DNA from: Tigriopus japonicus
Lineage: Eukaryota; Arthropoda; Copepoda; Harpacticoida; Harpacticidae
DNA: 64,000 bases
Direction of reading: 5' to 3'
Assembly: GCA_010645155.1 (NCBI GenBank)
Contig: CM021323.1
Location: 6,999,442 to 7,063,441, forward strand
Shown: piece after piece, positions 58,501 to 64,000 of the stretch
How positions within the stretch are numbered: position 1 is the stretch's first letter
Layout of the letters: the number at the start of each line of letters is the position of its first letter
Program-made: the position numbers and the translations under genes
Notes under the pieces: model-generated
The model's input: only the letters and a program-made list of their open reading frames with translations
Told to the model about the DNA's origin: nothing
Database searches by the model: none

Positions 58501-59844
58501 GAATGACTTGATAGGGACCTCGAATCGAACCCGAGGCCGCTGGACTGAATTGTAACACCAACAAGTCCTGATCGGGCTGTTCAATAACTGTCAAACCCGT
58601 GATTTGGGCGTATAATCGCATGCGAACGGCCCAATCCACCAAGGACAAACATTGATTCGGATGGATAGAGGCCGATGAGGTCGATGGAAGCGGTTGAGGC
58701 CGGTATTGGAGGTCCCAGGGGGCGTGATGGGCGGGTTTGGGCCTTTCGAGGGCCGAAGCTAAGACTTGAAAGATGGATTGCTCTTCGGGCGAGTGAAATT
58801 CCCGCGGGTAATAATGACGAGGCGGTTGAAGGGAATGATTTTGAAGGTCGTGGCGAAGTTGAGCGCCCAAATCGCGCAGATTCTTGAGTTGACGGGCTAA
58901 ACTTTGGATCTCTTCGCGCAAAAGACGCACTTCTAAGGCCTTTTGAGAGTCGTTCAACAATCCGAGATACACTTTTTCAGGAGCTGAGAAGCTCATCCTG
59001 GCCGGAGATTCGTAGATGATTTGATTTGATTTGAGATTGGAGGGCTTTGTTATTGTTTTGATTGAGCGGGCCTGTTCAAAAATGCAATGACAACAAGAGT
59101 GACCAAAAGTTGAAGATGAAAAAAAGGCAAATCAAATTGGGATTGGCGGAAATCCAAAGACAAAGTTCGAAATAAAGTTTATAACAATGTCAGGGGTGTC
59201 GAAAGTATTTGAATACAAGTGAATTAGGCTGAAATTCTTTGAATTTTGGTTGCACTCTGATTTTGTTTTACTATATTTCTTATTGATTTTTTATCCAAAA
59301 TTGAAGGCAAGAGCTAAGGGTTGGGGTTGGGGAAGGAAATCGTATATGACTTGAAGCTTATTTGTTATTCCTTTTGTAAGCATTGTGTGTTTAGAAATAG
59401 CGCCAACGCATTGCCAATATTGAGTAAAAAGAAGCAAAAGCGCAATTTAAACAAAAGCGTACAGTAATGAAAAAGTTAGAATACTTCCAGTCAAATCCTT
59501 CTTGAAAACAAGAAAAAATCCTGAAGTTCCATTCCTACAAGTCTTTTGCACATGTTTCATCAATCATTTAAGCGACATTTCAAAACATGACAGGAAAAGG
59601 CTCTAAGGTTTCCCAAACTCTTATAAATGAAGTATGATGCATTAGTTTATTGTTTGAACCCACGGTCCATCCTTACTTGAAGAGCTTTGATCTCACGTAA
59701 AGCCGTCTCGGGTATGCCATCTTCCAACCGTTTCAAGAGCACTTTCTTCAAAGCCACAATGCTCCCCGATTTTTTATGACGAGCTTTCATGACCACACCA
59801 TGAGCTCCCTCGCCAATTCGTCCCAACACAGTGTATTCCTCCAT
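55584..59844 (-). CDS. CDK20: Cyclin-dependent kinase 20 (349 aa)
   Basis: Ser/Thr kinase (CCRK) linked in animals to cilia and cell-cycle control. Four exons: 59844-59677, 57471-57236, 57168-56879 and 55939-55584, GT/AG with matching phases. Glycine loop GRIGEGAHG is at 8-16 and the catalytic Lys is in VALKK at 33. The PSTAIRE-like helix reads PETALREIKAL, the catalytic loop HRDLKPAN is at 124-131, and the metal motif is DLG instead of DFG. The activation segment ends VATRWYRSPELLYGARNY, and CMGC features follow. Length matches CDK20 (about 346). Intron 1 is 2.2 kb and contains the CENP-O-like gene on the same strand. Intron 3 carries a SINE. The coding end overlaps the likely 3' UTR of the convergent BTB gene. 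Confidence 0.93.
55600..55605 (+). terminator. AATAAA poly(A) signal, candidate for the BTB-ZF transcript
   Basis: AATAAA 25 bp after the BTB-ZF stop codon, lying inside the last coding exon of CDK20 on the other strand. If used, the two mRNAs overlap tail to tail. Confidence 0.55.
56360..56780. repeat. Dispersed repeat hosting SINE copy 2
   Basis: GTTCGTGTTTTCTGAA, then CCTTGTGATT, then TTTGATATT and AAGCTTTTGGTTTT, then CACTCTTTCA also occur in the same order at 44995-45140. The SINE splits this copy. Confidence 0.7.
56430..56661 (+). mobile_element. tRNA-derived SINE, copy 2
   Basis: 232 bp. A box TGGCATAGTGCG, B box GGTTCGATCCC, and body CACCCTCAAAACTT, then GAACCGTCTTTCAATG, then AATATATACCATT. 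Flanked by an exact 12-bp duplication ACGTTTGATATT at 56418-56429 and 56662-56673, as expected for LINE-mobilised SINEs. It lies in CDK20 intron 3. Confidence 0.88.
57925..57930 (-). terminator. AATAAA poly(A) signal of the CENP-O-like gene
   Basis: Minus-strand AATAAA 47 bp after the stop codon of the nested gene, supporting an independent transcript. Confidence 0.7.
57977..58996 (-). CDS. CENP-O/Mcm21-like kinetochore protein (339 aa), intronless, nested
   Basis: Candidate CENP-O, a subunit of the constitutive centromere-associated network. The single ORF from the ATG at 58996 contains an N-terminal coiled coil (about 15-60), a Pro-rich linker, and a C-terminal half that fits the paired RWD-type domains of CENP-O. 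Landmarks are RLYAQITGLTV, YQVILKHEVDLNIYSVIKSD, LNLEALAGEYLQNPIE, ARLLTAYVSRVDQVERM, TVLSFYLKI, and a tail VFYDKDLVDAVQEAF. The order and spacing match vertebrate CENP-O from memory; this is a family-level call without a search. It has its own AATAAA and lies wholly within CDK20 intron 1 in the same orientation. The lack of introns contrasts with its neighbours, so a retrocopy origin is possible. Confidence 0.7.
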   Translation of the reverse strand: MSFSAPEKVYLGLLNDSQKALEVRLLREEIQSLARQLKNLRDLGAQLRHDLQNHSLQPPRHYYPREFHSPEEQSIFQVLASALERPKPAHHAPWDLQYRPQPLPSTSSASIHPNQCLSLVDWAVRMRLYAQITGLTVIEQPDQDLLVLQFSPAASGSIRGPYQVILKHEVDLNIYSVIKSDLPLSSSSLNLEALAGEYLQNPIETPRLSDFGRAIARLLTAYVSRVDQVERMKREISEDIVKIRPLKDYTVLSFYLKIEVSDEESLALNETTDASNKMTIKVKMTYLPESHRPQRDSVVIGGGRSSTNLSVEDLAILKEQCSVFYDKDLVDAVQEAFMN

Positions 59845-60276
59845 ATCTAAAGCCTAAACAATTCACAACGATAAATTAACAACCTCCAAATGGTATTTAA
59901 TATCAAGCGAAAAGCAGGTATTAAAAACAGAGCTTCCCCGTTGAAAATTGGTCATATTCAAACCACGAAACCTCCTCCAAAATCATTTGTTTACCAGGCC
60001 TTATCCGTTTTCAATGTACCAGGCGAAAACACCAAAACAGTACCAGAGAAAGAAATTAGCAACACTTGTTGAAAGGGTTTGAAAATGATCAAGTTCTAGT
60101 CCTAATTGCATTTCCAAAGCCATTTGTGTGCTCTTTTCGAGGAGCAGTTTCTTTAAAAGCACAGTTTCGTGTCATTTGGCTATTGGCTGACGTGGACTTG
60201 ACCAGTATATTGAAGAGAAAGGAGTCCCATCACATTAGCATAGGCTCGAGTTCTTTCTGGCGAATCACTCCGAAAC
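59845..60276. promoter_or_regulatory. Shared divergent promoter region of CDK20 and mesd
   Basis: 432 bp separate the two start codons, which face away from each other. No TATA box stands out. A shared or bidirectional promoter is inferred from spacing. Confidence 0.45.
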
Positions 60277-61181
60277 ATGAGGGTGAATTGTCAAGTTCTC
60301 TGGGTCATTGGGGTTCTATTGGCCCTCGCTGCATCCAGTGAAGCCAAAAAACCGAAAGATAAGCCCGAATGGGCCAAGAAAGATGTCAGAGACTTCAGGT
60401 GAGTAGGATGATTTTATGGTTAAAAGGGTTTCAATTAACCAGTTTCTGTCCAGTGATGCCGATTTGGAACGTCTTTATGACCAGTGGGAAGAGGATGATG
60501 AGCCGCTTCCATTGGATGAATTGCCTGAACATGATCCCCGTCGTCCTCAACCCTCCATTGACTTCTCCAAATTGGATATGAGCAATCCGGAGAGTATGAT
60601 GAAAGCGACCAAGAAAGGCAAAACTCTCATGATGTTTGTTAGGGTAAGATTGCTAATGGATTTTACGTATTAATTCTTAGTTGACACCCGTAACGTTTCA
60701 TTTTGCAGGTCAGTGGCAATCCCACTCGGAAAGAGACTGAGGATATCTCTTCAATTTGGCAAACGGGATTGTGGAATAATCACGTCCAAACTGACCGGTT
60801 TCTGTTGGAAGATGACCGTGTGATATTCATGTTTAAGGTACAAATTTTTTTCAATTCATTTTCTTTCTAGGATTCATGGTATATTTGTTAACTCTTATTT
60901 AGGATGGCGAGATGGCATGGGATGCCAAAGATTTTCTTTTGAATGAGGAAAGGTGTGAAGATGTTCAATTGGAACAAAAGACCTACTGCGGAAAACATTC
61001 CAAAACCTGTGAGAAGGAGCAAATCGAAAAGGAAGCCAAGGATAAAAAAGACAAGGAAAAACGTGATAAGAAGAAAAAGAAAGATGAAGAAAAGAAGAAA
61101 AAAGAAGAAAAGAAACAGAAGGATGGAGATAAGAAGAAGAAAGATGGGAACAAGAAGAAGAAAGACAAGGAGGAACTTTGA
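60277..61181 (+). CDS. MESD: MESD/boca, LRP-receptor chaperone of the ER (239 aa)
   Basis: Folds the beta-propeller/EGF modules of LDL-receptor-family proteins (LRP5/6, arrow) in the endoplasmic reticulum, so it is needed for Wnt signalling and lipoprotein receptors. Four exons: 60277-60398, 60454-60643, 60709-60837 and 60903-61181, GT/AG with matching phases. A signal peptide of about 23 residues ends at ASSEA. Then come the conserved DVRDFSDADLERLYDQWEED, MMKATKKGKTLMMFV, TEDISSIWQTGLWNN, and RCEDVQLEQKTYCG. A long Lys/Glu tail ends KEEL, a KDEL-type retention signal. Length is in the family range (about 200-235). The ATG context CGAAACATGA is good. Confidence 0.95.
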
Positions 61182-61409
61182 AGTCCCTTACCCCTTTTTC
61201 ACAGAATTTGTCCTCTCCAGAAGTGATATCCGTAAGATCAATGCTTGTTGCCCAATGTTTTGCTTGCCTATATTCCCAAGAGCTAACGTCACAACTTGAT
61301 TTTTATGTCCTCATTTTTTGCATGTATGGATGTACGTACCAGATGCCATGATGTGCCTTTCTAGTGCTATTTACACAAGCCTGATTCTTGTTTCTCCTAC
61401 ATTCTCATC

Positions 61410-61415
61410 AATAAA
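61410..61415 (+). terminator. AATAAA poly(A) signal of mesd
   Basis: AATAAA about 230 bp after the stop codon, followed by T-rich sequence. Confidence 0.7.
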
Positions 61416-61439
61416 GAATATCCGGCTTTTTGAAATATG

Positions 61440-64000
61440 TTGTAATTTGTTGACTTATTGCAAATCCTAACTTAGGGGCTAAAAATCACCATCGTGTCAT
61501 GAACTTGCCCAACAAGTGTTTTTTTGATGGAAACTTAAAGGTTTGCCAAACCAGTGACTCATTGAGGGATCTTCAACGTGCGACTAATCTTGCATTTTTT
61601 CACCTCACCAAAATAATGTCCAATCATCTCTTCATGGCTCATTTACACTAGCATGTTTTTGTCGCATTGTCCTAACGAACTTTATAAAGCCATTTTAGAA
61701 ACACTCTTCAACCATTTTGCAAGGATTATCTGAAGCAATGGTCGAAAACCACTGGGCTGCGGCTCACGAGTGGGCCTCTAGATGGGTTTTGACTTTCAAG
61801 AAAGCGCCAAATTGTGGGTCTCAACGCCAAATGATTGTAGGTCTAAGTACATTTCCCTTGTCAGTATACTAATGGTTGTGATAATGAACTAGTCAATAAG
61901 TCAAATAAATGTGCTTGTGGGCTTAACATCTTCAATCTCTTTGATGATTTATGAGTGCGTTTCGCGTTACTTCAATAGCGACGAATACAGAAGTCATGGG
62001 AGCCTCTTTAGCGACGAACATCAATCGGAGGGAAGCCCCTTGGACACACACAATAGAGAGAGCCTCAATCGGCTTCACTCTTTCAATCTCTTTAATGCCT
62101 TCTGCGTGCTTTTCACTTTATTTCAGGTCTCGAGGTCTGTGAGCCTTTAATTATGGGCTTTTGGTGGTGTGCCTTTGATTGCACTATTACAAATTCTTCA
62201 AAGCCGTGGTCGACCCATGATCTACACCAGGGGTGTGCAAACCCTGGCCCGCGGGCCAAATGTGGCCCGCGAGCTGATTTCGTGTGGCCCGCGAGCACAC
62301 ATAAGATTGATTATGCATAAGTAGGGTAGGTAGATTGGACAATTTTACACTAGAAATTTTTTGCCGTTCAGGATGGTGTGGTCCGCGAGCGGCAACGGTC
62401 CGGCCACTTTGGCCCACAACTAAATAAGTTTGCACACCCCTGATCTACACGATTACCAACTCGCAAAGCTTTGGAGAGACCTTCTTTCTGGTATTTAAAG
62501 TCTTTTTTGTAAGATCCAATCGGTAAAAGTCCTTCGAAATCTACAAGTTTTCATGACAATCTTTTTTTGCCTATAAGAGACATCGATAAAACCACCTTAA
62601 TTAATACCTTAATTGGAATTGGGTTCAAAAATCTAACTGGCCAGGAGTTTCATAAAAATGATGTGGTGCCTAAAAACTTTGTTAATAACTTAAAGAAAAA
62701 ATACAAACGTAGGTACGTTTGTAATGTTCAAGTGATAAGGGGAAGGAGATATTTTTGGGACGTTTTGAGATCATTTAAACATATCGTGTTTTTTCCAATA
62801 TATCATGGTGCTAATACTATAAGAAACTTAAACTAAACTAAATAATAAAATCACAATGTTGGAAAGTACATTTTCACAATTTTCATTTTTTTTAGTTTAT
62901 CCTCCATCAAAGGAATTGTAATTAACACAATTTTCATGTTTTGGTGATTGTATCATAGGTCTCTATTGAAGGTCAACTTAACAGATGTGCTACATTCTTT
63001 AAATGATGGTCACATTTATAATACAATGCTGTTTGTCCCTATCCAATTGTCTCCGAACCAAATATTATCCCATTTTGGCATCATAGACCTGATTTATATT
63101 TTCAGACAAAAGATTGCACCTAAGTACAGTTATTATTCAGAACTTTTATTTAAATTGCATTAAGAAGGTATCATTGCACAATTGCTAGACTCTCAAATGT
63201 AAAAATCATATGTTGTCAACATGGAATATGAACCACTTGAAAGGTCATCCGGGTCATCCTTACACATTGGCTGGGAGTGTTTAAATCGTACTTAGGCCAT
63301 AAAGGGCATATTTCGATTCTATTTCATAAAGAATACAGCTAACTTTCTTATCTAGAAAGCACTATCATATTGCACAATGGGTGTACCAAAATGCATATAG
63401 AAAGTAAATTGAAGCCAACAAATTATTTCTAAACTAACAACGACACAGGAATGGGACGTGAAAGTGCAGTGGTTGTTTTATTTTGTTCATATGTCTAGTG
63501 CCTTTTCCATCACATTTTGTGAATACTATGTTGTGTCACAACAATGTTATTTACAATTATTCAAAATTCCTTCTTTTTTCTCTCTGCTTTTGTTCCTAAC
63601 CCTCTCTATGATCAATCCTGCTTTGACATCCCGTCATCATCCAAGGATGTTTTTGCATTATTTTACTCGGCCAAAGGTAAAAATGGCACATTACAAATCT
63701 CAAGTATCAAAAATGTTAAGAAAACATTTCCGAAATACGGCTGTATATCCTAAAAGGCTTTATATTTTATGAGCTAGCAAATAACTTTAGATAAATTTCA
63801 CTATGTGCTGCCTGCTCTTAACAGCCTGATCAGATCGAATCTCTGTTCATTAATATCATCTAAGAAAATGTATAATTTTTGTTTCTCTTTTGATTCACAT
63901 GGCCATTTAAGACACTATTGAAAGTCTCATTGGTCCTTTTTCCCTATTTGGGAGGCTCAAATGAACGTATTTTAATGAAATTCGTCAAAATTTGGCCCAA
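61440..64000. other. Intergenic, no supported gene
   Basis: An 89-codon open stretch at 62567-62836 (containing NVQVIRGRRYFWDVLRSF) is the only coding-looking piece. It begins with TTG, has no clear splice acceptor, and I do not recognise it. Other ORFs are short and without domains. Confidence 0.4.
62228..62442. mobile_element. hAT-type MITE (CAGGGGTGTGCAAAC ends)
   Basis: 215 bp. Both ends read CAGGGGTGTGCAAAC inward. Exact 8-bp duplication ATCTACAC at 62220-62227 and 62443-62450. The interior is GC-rich with GTGGCCCGCGAGC repeated. No ORF. Confidence 0.93.

Noticed and set aside
58675..58887. Plus-strand ORF over the CENP-O-like gene
   Set aside because: Antisense shadow of the 339-codon minus-strand frame.
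60943..61299. Arg/Lys-rich 118-codon ORF
   Set aside because: Alternative frame of the mesd Lys-rich tail.
62567..62836. 89-codon ORF as a gene
   Set aside because: TTG start, no splice signals, no recognised family; left as unannotated.

Overview
This window is animal nuclear DNA, most likely from an arthropod and probably a crustacean such as a copepod. The evidence is AT-rich DNA, many spliceosomal introns of about 60-75 bp, metazoan genes (SHOC2, CDK20, CENP-O, MESD, a BTB zinc-finger factor), interstitial (AACCT)n, which is the arthropod telomere-type motif, and very dense hAT, Ty3/gypsy, LINE and tRNA-SINE content. The species call is inference.

Layout. 0-10 kb: a hAT transposase gene, otherwise open, is broken by two later insertions, a complete gypsy retrotransposon (877-5896) and a palindromic foldback element (7908-9099). 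10-14.6 kb: a candidate chemoreceptor-like gene on the minus strand with repeats in its intron. 14.7-20.1 kb: an AT-rich hAT-type element split by a second gypsy element with LTRs that read as identical. 20.5-31 kb: SINE, LINE remnants, a cysteine-rich 3' exon, several hAT-type non-autonomous elements and a perfect-looking hairpin repeat. 32.1-33.3 kb: an AIG1/GIMAP-like GTPase (minus). 35.1-39.1 kb: SHOC2 in 11 exons (minus). 40.7-49.1 kb: a gene-poor block of nested transposons up to three deep. 50.5-61.2 kb: the gene-dense part, with a BTB/ten-finger C2H2 protein (plus) ending 8 bp from the convergent CDK20 stop codon, an intronless CENP-O-like gene inside CDK20 intron 1 on the same strand, and the ER chaperone gene mesd transcribed divergently from CDK20. 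61.4-64 kb: intergenic with one hAT MITE.

The most unusual signal is structural. At least five unrelated elements with hAT-type 8-bp target duplications each carry, next to their terminal inverted repeats, a private short tandem repeat (21-bp GGGGATAAACGGGATAAATTG, GTGTCG/CGACAC, TTATTCGTCTTTTTTCGTC, AACCGA, AATTGTAATTAC). Separately, two long foldback elements start with TATG and are flanked by exact 10-bp duplications. Boundaries were read by eye from target duplications, and exon joins from GT/AG sites and frame; no database search was possible.
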